A stretch of 20,503 nucleotides of DNA, taken from the NCBI GenBank assembly GCA_937898265.1, contig CALEJM010000237.1:1-20503 (forward strand), written 5' to 3'. How positions within the stretch are numbered: position 1 is the stretch's first letter; the number at the start of each line of letters is the position of its first letter. Source of the DNA: an uncultured Porphyromonadaceae bacterium. GTDB lineage: Bacteria; Bacteroidota; Bacteroidia; Bacteroidales; Paludibacteraceae. The position numbers and the translations under genes are program-made. The notes under the pieces are model-generated. The model ran no database searches, was not told the DNA's origin, and saw nothing but the letters and a program-made list of their open reading frames with translations. Shown one piece after another: positions 1 to 7,300 of the stretch.

Positions 1-88
1 TAATGGACTTATTTTCAAACGAAGATAAATATAAGATAATATTAAAAATGTTATAATGTGATTCCTTATATTAGCAAATGATTATACC

Positions 89-111
89 AAAAAAATTAAT
101 TTAGAATTAAT
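89..111 (-). terminator. AT-rich intrinsic terminator overlapping a stop codon
   Basis: The two arms ATTAATT (95-101) and AATTAAT (105-111) are perfectly complementary around a 3-nt loop. Read on the minus strand the hairpin is followed by a run of seven T (A89-A95 on the plus strand). The stop codon of the minus-strand gene (107-109) lies inside the stem. The stem is A/T only and therefore weak, but its position directly at the gene end supports a real transcription end. Confidence 0.5.
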
Positions 112-757
112 TATTATTATTGTTGTTGTAGAAATATGACGAATTGTCGTGATTTAATCTCAGCGTAATTTCTTTGTCGGTTGGCGCAGTGATATAGTGT
201 GTCTCAAGATAGTCGGAATTGCCCAACGCAGCAATAGCGTTTGCAATTTGAGAAGCAGGACGAATTTCGTAGACAACGCGATAACTGAGCGTTGGCTCTC
301 TAAAATTTGAACCGCTTCCTGAACCGTCTCTGTAAGCTGACAAATCACAAGCGATATATTGAGTGTTTGTGCCAGAGGGCATTGTGAAAGTAGCATCTGC
401 TGCAATGGTACTGTTGCTATATTGATAGACTCCAAAATCTGTGCTTGCTTTCCAATTGCTATTTCTACCACTTGCAGGAGAGGTTATATTTGTGTTTTGT
501 TTGTCAGTTGTGTAGTCGTACCATCTGCAGTAAACCATATTGGTTTTTTCTGGCAAAGTGAGAGTAATGGTGCTGTTGTTCGTACTTGGTTTGGCATACA
601 TTACAATATGGTACTCGTGAACACCTTGCATCTGGTGTCCATTGACAGTGACCATTGGTCGACCTGAAGCACCTTGGTAGTGGCTTTGGGCCGAGACAAA
701 GTCGGGCAGCATTAAGAAAATGCTTAAGAGGCATAATGTTAGGATAATGCGTCTCAT
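107..757 (-). CDS. secreted hypothetical protein, possible N-terminal piece of a larger surface protein
   Basis: A 216-aa protein with a clear Sec signal peptide (RR at residues 2-3, hydrophobic core to about residue 20, likely cut after FVSA before QSH). The mature part is rich in Ser, Thr, Asn and Tyr with alternating hydrophobic residues, suggesting a beta-rich extracellular domain. I recognise no catalytic motif. The C-terminus is six Asn encoded by AAC and AAT triplets, followed at once by TAA inside a terminator-like hairpin. The sequence resembles, from memory only, the N-terminal domain of much longer Bacteroidetes surface proteins, so it may be a truncated gene; no continuation is visible in any frame of the AT-rich 1-106 region. 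Its best promoter is the TACTTTTG box at 1029-1036, which would give a leader of about 265 nt. Real gene: likely; function: unknown. Confidence 0.7.
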   Translation of the reverse strand: MRRIILTLCLLSIFLMLPDFVSAQSHYQGASGRPMVTVNGHQMQGVHEYHIVMYAKPSTNNSTITLTLPEKTNMVYCRWYDYTTDKQNTNITSPASGRNSNWKASTDFGVYQYSNSTIAADATFTMPSGTNTQYIACDLSAYRDGSGSGSNFREPTLSYRVVYEIRPASQIANAIAALGNSDYLETHYITAPTDKEITLRLNHDNSSYFYNNNNNN

Positions 758-900
758 TGTTAGTCTTGAATTTTGATATAATTAATAGTAAGTTTATTTG
801 TTTGCGGTAGCGTTTTCGGACTACAGAATGATACGAATGGTGGTCGCGGTTCTCTCGGTGTTGTCAGTTGTTGATGGTGAGAGTGGCGTTTCCTGTTCTG

Positions 901-920
901 GTTCGTGTCAGTTCGTGTCA
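901..920. repeat. tandem 10-bp repeat, two copies
   Basis: GTTCGTGTCA occurs twice in direct tandem inside the presumed leader of the minus-strand gene at 107-757. A copy-number change would alter leader length, not the protein. No function can be assigned. Confidence 0.6.
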
Positions 921-956
921 GTTTTCAACTCGTTTCGAGACGGGGGAAAATTTAGT

Positions 957-983
957 AGTCTTTACAATTCACAATTGTCTTTT
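957..983. repeat. interspersed repeat, copy 1
   Basis: Starts AGTCTTTACAATTCACAAT and ends TGTCTTTT. It aligns with 1696-1723 at about 25 of 28 positions. In both places the repeat is followed on the plus strand by ACGAAACT and then by a minus-strand -7 box (1029-1036 and 1780-1787). On the minus strand it therefore lies in the early transcribed leader. It looks like a promoter-leader cassette used twice. Confidence 0.65.
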
Positions 984-1028
984 CAATCCCTAAATAATCT
1001 ACGAAACTTGTTTTGCTTTTTGCGGGTG

Positions 1029-1036
1029 CAAAAGTA
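1029..1036 (-). promoter_or_regulatory. Bacteroidetes -7 box for the minus-strand secreted protein
   Basis: The minus strand reads TACTTTTG, an exact TAnnTTTG match. No good TTTG -33 element is seen at the usual distance. The next gene on the minus strand is the secreted protein ending its start codon at 757, so the leader would be about 265 nt and would include the repeats at 957-983 and 901-920. Confidence 0.45.
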
Positions 1037-1148
1037 GATGCTTTCTGTGGGAGAGTGGGGGTGATTCGCTTAGAAACGGCTTGGACTTTCTTGTCGTTTT
1101 GTGTGAATTTTCTGCAAAATTTTGTAAACAACGTCTTTGGCCGCATCG

Positions 1149-1178
1149 TTTGAACCTATCAGGCACGCGCTATTTTTG
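1149..1178 (+). promoter_or_regulatory. plus-strand promoter-like pair with no obvious gene
   Basis: TTTG (1149-1152) and TATTTTTG (1171-1178) are separated by 18 nt, close to the Bacteroidetes consensus. No plus-strand gene follows before 2742. It may drive an unannotated RNA or be a chance match in A/T-rich DNA. Confidence 0.25.
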
Positions 1179-1182
1179 TCGG

Positions 1183-1205
1183 ATGTCCGAAAATTCCAAA
1201 TTTTT
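1183..1205. repeat. short direct repeat, partner at 1932-1954
   Basis: Begins ATGTCCGAAAATTCCAAAT and matches 1932-1954 at 20 of 23 positions. Both copies are preceded by a TTTTTG stretch. It may belong to the same duplicated intergenic material as the 957/1696 repeat, though the order differs. Confidence 0.4.
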
Positions 1206-1425
1206 CGGAGCTAACTTAAAATAGCGATGTGTGCGAAAAGGTCACGAGCCTTGGCGCAGCCTGGTTTTTCGTCATTTTGATCGTCATTTTTTGGGGAACT
1301 TGTTAGGCGTTTTGAACGAGGACTCGATGCTCCTTTTGGACATGAAAGTCTGTTCTGGGTCGTTGGTGGAATTGTTGCCTTTGAGAAAATAGGTGTGGAG
1401 GAGTGTAGGCGCGGGAACTATGACC

Positions 1426-1460
1426 AAAAAAGCGGAGCTCTATTCACATAGAACTCCGCT
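1426..1460 (-). terminator. orphan intrinsic terminator 2 (minus strand)
   Basis: Arms AGCGGAGCTC (1431-1440) and GAACTCCGCT (1451-1460) pair with one mismatch around a 10-nt loop. On the minus strand the GC-rich stem is followed by six T (A1426-A1431). It sits in series after the terminator at 1574-1606, with no coding sequence between them. Confidence 0.65.
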
Positions 1461-1573
1461 TGAGATAAAAATACTATATAATAAAGTTGTTACATATTCA
1501 TCTTGGGTGGTTGTCTCTGGTGTTGGGCAACCGTTATGTGGAAGCTACCGTGGTAGCGTGCTTTTTTGAAAAC

Positions 1574-1606
1574 AAAAAACCCCGAAAACACTCACAGCTT
1601 TCGGGG
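1574..1606 (-). terminator. orphan intrinsic terminator 1 (minus strand)
   Basis: CCCCGAAA (1580-1587) pairs perfectly with TTTCGGGG (1599-1606) around an 11-nt loop. On the minus strand the stem is followed by six T (A1574-A1579). There is no protein gene upstream on the minus strand to terminate; the nearest upstream signal is the -7 box at 1780-1787. Confidence 0.7.
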
Positions 1607-1695
1607 CTTTATGGTTGCGACTTGTTTCGTTTCGCCGTTTCCTGTTCACATAAGTCTTTACTCGATTGTTGTTGTTACATCTGATATAATCAATA

Positions 1696-1723
1696 AGTCT
1701 ATACAATCCACAATATGTCTTTT
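1696..1723. repeat. interspersed repeat, copy 2
   Basis: Starts AGTCTATACAATCCACAAT and ends TGTCTTTT, matching 957-983. It is followed at 1727-1740 by a further partial unit, AGTCTTTACAAGAC, so the element itself is made of repeated AGTCTWTACAA units. Confidence 0.6.
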
Positions 1724-1779
1724 AATAGTCTTTACAAGACATAATTCAAAACGAAACTCGTCGTTTGATTTTCACGCCG

Positions 1780-1787
1780 CAAAAATA
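1780..1787 (-). promoter_or_regulatory. minus-strand -7 box next to repeat copy 2
   Basis: The minus strand reads TATTTTTG, an exact TAnnTTTG match. No TTTG is seen at the preferred -33 distance. The arrangement of box, ACGAAACT and repeat matches the one at 957-1036. Confidence 0.4.
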
Positions 1788-1931
1788 GCGACTCCCCCAA
1801 TGATAGAGTAGGAATAATCTGACAAAATCTTGGAAATTTTGACCCGTCAAATTTTGGGTGTTGTAAACGTTGGAAAATCAGTCGAGTGGGGTTTCCTCTG
1901 GGTGAATTTTACAAGTGGAATTTTTGGTGAA

Positions 1932-1954
1932 ATGTCCGAAATTTCCAAATATTG
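1932..1954. repeat. short direct repeat, partner at 1183-1205
   Basis: Begins ATGTCCGAAATTTCCAAAT and matches the 1183 copy at 20 of 23 positions. Function unknown. Confidence 0.4.
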
Positions 1955-2055
1955 TGACAAAATCTCCAACTACATACTTGCTCGAAAAGCCCAAATCAGA
2001 GGCCCGAGACCTGTGAAAAACCCGAAGAAAAGGGAGATTTTTTCAGAAAATGTGT

Positions 2056-2128
2056 GGGAGAGGGAAGTGGATAGAGGTAGTTCCAAGACCCTCTCCCCCC
2101 GACCCCTCTCCCGTTGAAAGGAGAGGGG
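2056..2128. repeat. C/T-rich REP-like double hairpin
   Basis: GGGAGAGGG (2056-2064) is complementary to CCCTCTCCC (2089-2097), and CCCCTCTCC (2103-2111) is complementary to GGAGAGGGG (2120-2128) around an 8-nt loop. The first arm can also pair with the third, so alternative folds exist. The pattern of CCCTCTCCC followed by a CCCCTCTCC/GGAGAGGGG palindrome resembles dispersed repeats that I recall from many bacterial genomes. Copy number cannot be assessed from this window. Confidence 0.6.
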
Positions 2129-2156
2129 AGCAGAAAGCGACAGCTGCTCTGGAAGT

Positions 2157-2192
2157 CCCGGAGAATCCGGTTGACCCGGAGATTCCGGAAAG
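2157..2192. repeat. imperfect 18-bp tandem repeat, two copies
   Basis: CCCGGAGAATCCGGTTGA and CCCGGAGATTCCGGAAAG lie in direct tandem; the first 14 bases differ at one position. Each unit also contains a short CCGGA..TCCGG palindrome. It directly follows the C/T-rich hairpin element and may be part of it. Confidence 0.5.
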
Positions 2193-2417
2193 TTACGGTA
2201 AGGGGTGTTTGTGGAAGTGGTTGATGTTCTGGTTATTCTGTAAAATGTGGAAATCGTAATTGTTTTCTGCGAAATCGGCTTGCTTTGTTTCTTTCCAGAA
2301 TTTCGTCTGCGGTTTGGTTGGCGCGATTTTTGTTTCACAAATCACTGCCGACAAACGGTTGCCAGTTTTCTACTATTAAATATAGTGCAGACCGTTTTGT
2401 GCGCCGTTCTCCACAAA

Positions 2418-2496
2418 CGGAAATTGTCGCCGCCATTTTGTTGCGACTTTTCGGCAATCGTTCGCGTGCCTTGCGAAACGGCAGCGACAATTTCCG
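2418..2496. repeat. 17-bp inverted repeat with structured loop
   Basis: The arms at 2418-2434 and 2480-2496 are complementary at 16 of 17 positions (CGGAAATTGTCGC is shared) around a 45-nt loop. The loop itself holds a smaller TTCGC/GCGAA hairpin next to the right arm. Further CAAACGG/CCGTTTTG elements flank it at 2352-2358, 2392-2400 and 2413-2420. It may be a small non-autonomous mobile element or a structured RNA. No T-run follows the right arm, so it is not a normal terminator. Confidence 0.5.
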
Positions 2497-2682
2497 AAAC
2501 ATTTTGCACTCACGCGAAAAAATCGTGCAGAATTTTCTATCGGAAATCGGCTCAGAAAATCTGTTTTTCCCATAAATCAGCACTAAAAATTTTGGAAAAA
2601 TCGGTCGGATGTGTAAGTAATAAGCAATAAAACAAAGAGTTATGTATAGTACGAATTTTACAGATAAATTAACCATCAATTT

Positions 2683-2714
2683 TTTGCCCATATTCGTCAG
2701 AACATGTATTTTTG
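2683..2714 (+). promoter_or_regulatory. promoter of the tetR-efflux operon
   Basis: TTTG (2683-2686) and TATTTTTG (2707-2714) are separated by 20 nt, a very good Bacteroidetes promoter. Transcription should start near 2721. This places any start codon before that point out of reach and favours a GTG start at 2742 (or 2733) for the regulator. Confidence 0.65.
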
Positions 2715-2741
2715 CACCCCGAAACTAAAAACGTGCAAAAA
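2709..2741. promoter_or_regulatory. candidate TetR-family operator
   Basis: TTTTTGCAC (2709-2717) and GTGCAAAAA (2733-2741) form a perfect 9-bp inverted repeat with a 15-bp spacer. The left arm overlaps the -7 box and the right arm ends directly before the GTG start. Binding of a dimeric repressor here would block transcription of the operon, including its own gene. The assignment to the adjacent regulator is inference. Confidence 0.5.
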
Positions 2742-3362
2742 GTGAAAAAAACAGAGGAGACTAAAGCCCGAATCGTTGACGTAGCGGTGAAACTTTTCAA
2801 CACCTTAGGCTACGAAAAAACCTCAATGGACGATATAGCCCGTTTTGCCAATCGCGCGAAACGCTCTCTATACTACCATTTTGCGAGTAAAGAGGATATC
2901 TTCCAGAGTGCCGTAGAGCAGGAGTTGACTGATTTGCAGACCCGTCTGGAGCCGCTGTTTGCCGACAAAACCATGTCGCCAGCCGAGGTGTTCCGCAACT
3001 ATTTCGAGCAACGCATGGAGGCACTCAGTCAGTCGAAAGCCTATAAAATAGTTTTAGGTTATGAGTTCAACAGCAATCAGACCCTCCCTTACGAACGTTT
3101 TCGCACCAACCTCTCCACGCTGGAGACCTGGGAGCACGAACACTTCCTCGAGGTGTGCTCACGTGTTGGCGAAGTGCCCGACTACGACCCCTCGGCGCTT
3201 ACCGATATGCTGCAGATGCTCATGAAGAGTTTCGACATGATGTTCTTCGTTCAAGGCAAATATAAAGAATATAAAACAACATTCCAGCTCACCGTCAACC
3301 AGTTGACCAAAGGCATCGAGATGATGTTGTGCAACAAAAAATCAGAAAATATAGACCAATAA
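2742..3362 (+). CDS. TetR/AcrR-family transcriptional regulator
   Basis: A 206-aa protein from the GTG at 2742. Residues from about 6 to 55 form the family helix-turn-helix domain (IVDVAVKLFNTLGYEKTSMD, then RSLYYHFASKEDIF); the C-terminal part is a variable ligand-binding and dimerisation domain. Family members are usually repressors relieved by a small molecule. The frame is open back to a TTG at 2712, but that codon lies inside the -7 box, so a later start (GTG 2742 or GTG 2733) is chosen. The stop overlaps the ATG of the membrane-fusion gene by one base, so the regulator is the first gene of the efflux operon it probably controls, through the inverted repeat at 2709-2741. Ligand unknown. 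Confidence 0.9.
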   Translation: MKKTEETKARIVDVAVKLFNTLGYEKTSMDDIARFANRAKRSLYYHFASKEDIFQSAVEQELTDLQTRLEPLFADKTMSPAEVFRNYFEQRMEALSQSKAYKIVLGYEFNSNQTLPYERFRTNLSTLETWEHEHFLEVCSRVGEVPDYDPSALTDMLQMLMKSFDMMFFVQGKYKEYKTTFQLTVNQLTKGIEMMLCNKKSENIDQ

Positions 3363-4384
3363 TGAATAATGTAAAGACCAAATGGATGATGATGGCAGCC
3401 TTGGCACTCGTGGCATGCTGCTCTTGTCATCGCGAAAAAACTGAAGAGAACGAACGCGTTCCTGTCGAAGTGTTCGTCACTGCCGACTCTGCCCAGAACG
3501 AAATCCGTAACTATGTCGGCACCATCGAAGGTGCCGTTACCACCTCGCTGAGTTTCCCTGCTGGCGGCTACGTCGAGAGTGTTCGTATCCAAGAGGGTGA
3601 CTATGTGCGTAAAGGACAAAGCCTAATCCTCCTTGAAACCACCACAGCCCAAAGCACCTTGCAGGCTGCCAATGCCACCTTGCAGCAAGCCGAAGACGGA
3701 TACCGTCGTCTCAAGCAAGTGTACGACCAAGGCAGTCTTGCCGAAGTGAAATGGGTAGAGATGCAGACCAAACTGCAGCAGGCGCGAGCCACTCAGCGTA
3801 TCGCAGCCAAAAACCTTGCCGACTGCAATCTCCGCGCCCCTTTCAACGGTTATGTGGGTGAGTGTGTGGCAGAAAACGGCATGAACGTCTTGCCGATGCA
3901 GCCCGTCGTAACCCTCCACGACGTAGAGAAAGTGAACGTCTCCTTCTCCGTTCCAGAGAACGAGATAGCCTCGTTGTCCATCGGAGACACCGGCACCATC
4001 GTCGTTGCTGCCTTGGGCGACAAAGTCTTCAAAGGTCAGATCGTGGAGCGTGGCGTTGTTGCCGACGCCCTGGCTCACAGTTATAACGTCAAGATAGAGA
4101 TAGACAACAAAGACCACGCCTTGCTCCCTGGTATGGTAGGTCGCGTGTTGACCACCAACAAAAACAGCGAGAGCGGTTTCGTGGTTCCATCGAAAGCCGT
4201 TCAGACCGGTCGCGAAGGCGCCTACGTCTGGATTGTAGAAAACGGCCGCGCCACCCGCCGCAACGTCACCATTGCCCATTACGTCGGCAACGGTGTTGCC
4301 GTTGTGGGCATCAACCCCGGCGACTCCGTGGTCATCTCAGGATATTTGAAGATTGGTGAAGGTACGGAGGTAAGCATACGATGA
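3362..4384 (+). CDS. RND efflux periplasmic adaptor (HlyD/MFP family) lipoprotein
   Basis: A 340-aa membrane-fusion protein linking the RND pump to the outer-membrane channel. A lipoprotein signal peptide ends at LVAC (Cys19). A biotinyl-lipoyl-like half (GYVESVRIQEGDYVRKGQSL) is followed by a helical hairpin rich in Gln, Ala and Leu (about residues 85-145), the second lipoyl half (LRAPFNGYVGE), then beta-barrel and membrane-proximal domains. ATG 3362 is chosen because it overlaps the tetR stop (TAATG) and places the signal peptide at the N-terminus; an upstream GTG in frame at 3329 would add residues before it. The 3' end overlaps the pump gene by 4 nt, indicating translational coupling. Confidence 0.93.
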   Translation: MNNVKTKWMMMAALALVACCSCHREKTEENERVPVEVFVTADSAQNEIRNYVGTIEGAVTTSLSFPAGGYVESVRIQEGDYVRKGQSLILLETTTAQSTLQAANATLQQAEDGYRRLKQVYDQGSLAEVKWVEMQTKLQQARATQRIAAKNLADCNLRAPFNGYVGECVAENGMNVLPMQPVVTLHDVEKVNVSFSVPENEIASLSIGDTGTIVVAALGDKVFKGQIVERGVVADALAHSYNVKIEIDNKDHALLPGMVGRVLTTNKNSESGFVVPSKAVQTGREGAYVWIVENGRATRRNVTIAHYVGNGVAVVGINPGDSVVISGYLKIGEGTEVSIR

Positions 4385-7300
4385 AATCGTTAGACAACAA
4401 CTATGTAAACAGTCTGATGCGCAACCACAGCATCGTCTTCTTGATCGTAGGAGCGCTGGCGGTAGCAGGCATTTTCGGACTGTTGAAGATGAACAAGGAT
4501 GAGTTTCCTCAGTTCACCATCCGTCAAGGCGTCGTGGTAGGCGTCTATCCAGGCGCATCAACCGAGGAAGTGGAACTTCAACTCACCAAACCGCTGGAAA
4601 ACTTCCTGTTTACCTATCCCGAAGTCAACAAAGCCAAGACCTACTCCTTTTCTCAGGACGGCATCGTCTACCTCTTCGTGGAACTTGAGGAATCGGTAGA
4701 CAACAAAAACGAAGTATGGAGTAAGATACGTCATGGTCTGAAAGACTTCAAACTCACCCTCCCGAGCGGCGTGTTGGCCGTCTTGGTTCAAGATGACTTC
4801 GGCAACACCTCTTCGCTCTTGGTCACCATTGAATCGGGCGACAAGACCCAACGAGAGTTGGAGCAATATCTCGACAAACTCTGCGGTCAGCTCCGCACCA
4901 TCCCAACGATGGGCAATATGAAGATTAGTGGTGCTGAAAACGAGGAGATTGCCGTCACCATCGAGCCAGAGAAACTTGCCAGTTACGGCATCAGCTCGCA
5001 GACTCTCTTAGCAAACCTCTTCACCCAGGGCTTCGTCACCTCCAGCGGTTCTGCCACCATTCAAGAGATGATACACCCGTTGCACGTCTCTTCAACCCTC
5101 AAGACCGAGCACGAGGTAGCCGAGCAGATCATCTTCTCCGACGCCTCGGGTCATGTGGTCCGACTGAAAGACGTGGCAAAGATAGAACGTCGTTATGCTA
5201 CCCCGTCGAGCTACGTCAACAAAGACGGAGCCAAGGCATTGGTGCTCTCGCTGGAGATGCGTCCGGGCAACGATATCGTCGCTTTCGGCAAAGAGGTGGA
5301 GAAGATACTCGACAAATTCCAAAAAGAATTGCCCCCATCGGTACATCTCTATCGCATCAGCAACCAACCTAAAGTGGTGGGCGACAGCGTGTGGTCGTTC
5401 CTTCGCGACTTGGTCATCTCCATCCTCGTCGTCATCCTCGTGATGCTCATGCTCTTCCCTGTCCGCTCAGCATTGGTGGCAGGCAGTGGTATCCCTATCT
5501 GCACCGCCGTGACCTTGGCGCTGATGTACTTTATAAATATAGAGTTGAACACCGTGACCCTCGCTGCCCTGATTCTCGTGTTGGGCATGATGGTCGACAA
5601 CTCCATCGTGATGATTGACGGCTACATCGAATATATCAACAGCGGTATGAGTCGTTGGCACGCCGCCGTCAAGAGTGCCAAAGAGCTGTTCTTCCCCTTG
5701 CTACTTGCCACCGTGGCCATCTGCGGCATGTTCTTCCCGGCGCAGTTCATCTTCACCGGTGTGATGGGCGACTTCATCAAACTCTTCCCAATCACCGTCA
5801 CCATCTCGCTGATGATCTCGTTGATCTATGCCGTCATGGTGGTTCCTTACTTGGAGTTCAAATACATCAAGCCGGTATCACCTATCGCCAAGAAGAGTAA
5901 AGTCGGCGAAATCCAAGACCGTTTCTTCGCAGCGTTGCAGAATGGCTTTGAGAAACTGCTGAACCTCTGTTTCCGTCATCCCAAATCAACCCTCTTGGTA
6001 GGTGTCGGTTCCGTTGTTGTCGGCATCTTCATCTTCACCACCTTAAACGTGCAGATGATGCCGAAGGCAGAACGTCCGTGCTTTGCCGTAGAAATCACCC
6101 TGCCAATCGGTTCCACCCTCGAAGAGACCGCCGCTGTGAGCGACAGTCTGCAGCGTATCTTGATGAAAGACAAACTCGTGGAATCGGTCACCGCCTTTGT
6201 TGGCAGCAGTTCGCCCCGTTTCCAAGCCACCTACGCACCGAATATCCCGGGTTCCAACTACGCTCAGTTCATCGTCAACACCAAAGGCAATAAGGCGACT
6301 GAGGCGTTGCTGAAGAAATACGCTCCGTATGCCAACCACTTCCCGAACGCCTTTGTCCGTTTCAAACAGATGGACTATCAAGCCGTTCCTTGTCCTATCG
6401 AGGTACGCTTCCGTGGCGACGATATCGAACAGCTCAAAGAGCAAGGCGACAAGGTGATGGACTTCATGCGTCAACACCCCGATTACTTCACCTGGGTACA
6501 CTCCGACTTCGGCGGCTCTTGTCCGTATGTCGACATCAAGCTGCGTACCGACGAAGCCACCCGACTCGGCATCACCAAAGGCACCATCTCCACCCACCTC
6601 GCCACCACGATGGGTACCACGCCGCTCACCACCCTCCGCGAGGGTGACTACAGCATACCCGTCAAACTCTATACCACCCCCACCTCGCACGGCGACGACC
6701 TTGCCTACGAAGACGTTGGCAACCTGCTCATCCCGACCTCTTTCGGCACGTGGGTTCCACTCCGACAGATTGCCGACATCACCCCAGGCTGGGAGCCTTC
6801 CCGAGTGGTTCACCGCAACGGCTTGAGATGTCTCACCGTGGGTGCCGACATGCCTTTCAACGGTTCGCAACCAGAGAGCATGGGTCTGGTGCAAGACTAT
6901 ATCAATAAAAACATCGTGCCGAATCTTCCCGAAGGGGTAGAGGTGGACTACGGCGGACTCTCTGAAGCCAACGGACAGCTCATTCCTCAGATTATCGCAG
7001 TAGTCTTGGCTGCATTGACAGTCATCTTCGTCTTCCTGTTGCTTGACTTCAAACGCATCACGATTGCCGTCCTCTCGCTGTTGGCGTGCACCCTCTGCTT
7101 CTTTGGCGCTTTCCTTGGACTGCGTGTCTTTGGTCTCGACTTCGGTATCACCTCCGTTTTGGGCATCGTCAGTCTGATAGGCATCATCGTGCGCAACGGC
7201 ATCATCATGTTTGAGTATGCCGAAGATTTGCGCGTTGGTCGTGGCTACAGTGCCCACGATGCCGCCTACGAAGCTGGCAAACGCCGTATGCGTCCTATCT

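Larger units (their letters stand above)
1574..1773 (-). ncRNA. candidate small RNA of about 200 nt
   Basis: A TATTTTTG -7 box at 1780-1787 predicts minus-strand transcription starting near 1773, and the first good terminator ends at 1574. The roughly 200-nt product has no convincing open reading frame and begins with the repeat shared with 957-983. I recognise no known RNA family. The alternative is the relic of a promoter-leader whose gene has been lost. The boundaries are estimates. Confidence 0.25.
758..2682. other. long gene-poor intergenic region
   Basis: About 1.9 kb without a convincing gene. The open frames here are short, mostly use non-ATG starts or run through promoters and hairpins, and none resembles a protein family I know. 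The stretch holds repeats, -7 boxes, two minus-strand terminators, a C/T-rich palindromic element and a 17-bp inverted repeat, each listed separately. It is lower in GC than the efflux operon that follows. Confidence 0.6.

Noticed and set aside
1..106. Continuation of the secreted protein after a frameshift
   Set aside because: The region is A/T-rich with stops in all minus-strand frames and contains a terminator-like hairpin; I see no coding continuation.
952..1146. 64-codon open frame on the minus strand with ATG start
   Set aside because: It runs through the likely -7 box at 1029-1036 and the interspersed repeat; copy 2 of the repeat has no corresponding frame, so the conservation is not at protein level.
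1540..1566. Plus-strand terminator from GCTACCGTGGTAGC followed by TTTTTT
   Set aside because: The palindrome leaves too small a loop unless shortened to 5 bp, the T-run is several bases away, and no plus-strand gene precedes it.
1970..2338. 122-codon open frame on the minus strand
   Set aside because: It crosses the C/T-rich palindrome and the tandem repeat; the product is low-complexity and has no recognisable feature.
2335..2691. 118-codon open frame on the minus strand
   Set aside because: It spans the nested inverted repeats and has no recognisable domain or promoter; it could be a small gene, but nothing supports it.
6043..7257. Long open frame on the minus strand (404 codons) opposite the RND pump
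   Set aside because: It lies wholly inside a well-supported gene, its translation is low-complexity and unlike any family, and long antisense frames are expected in GC-richer coding DNA with this codon use.
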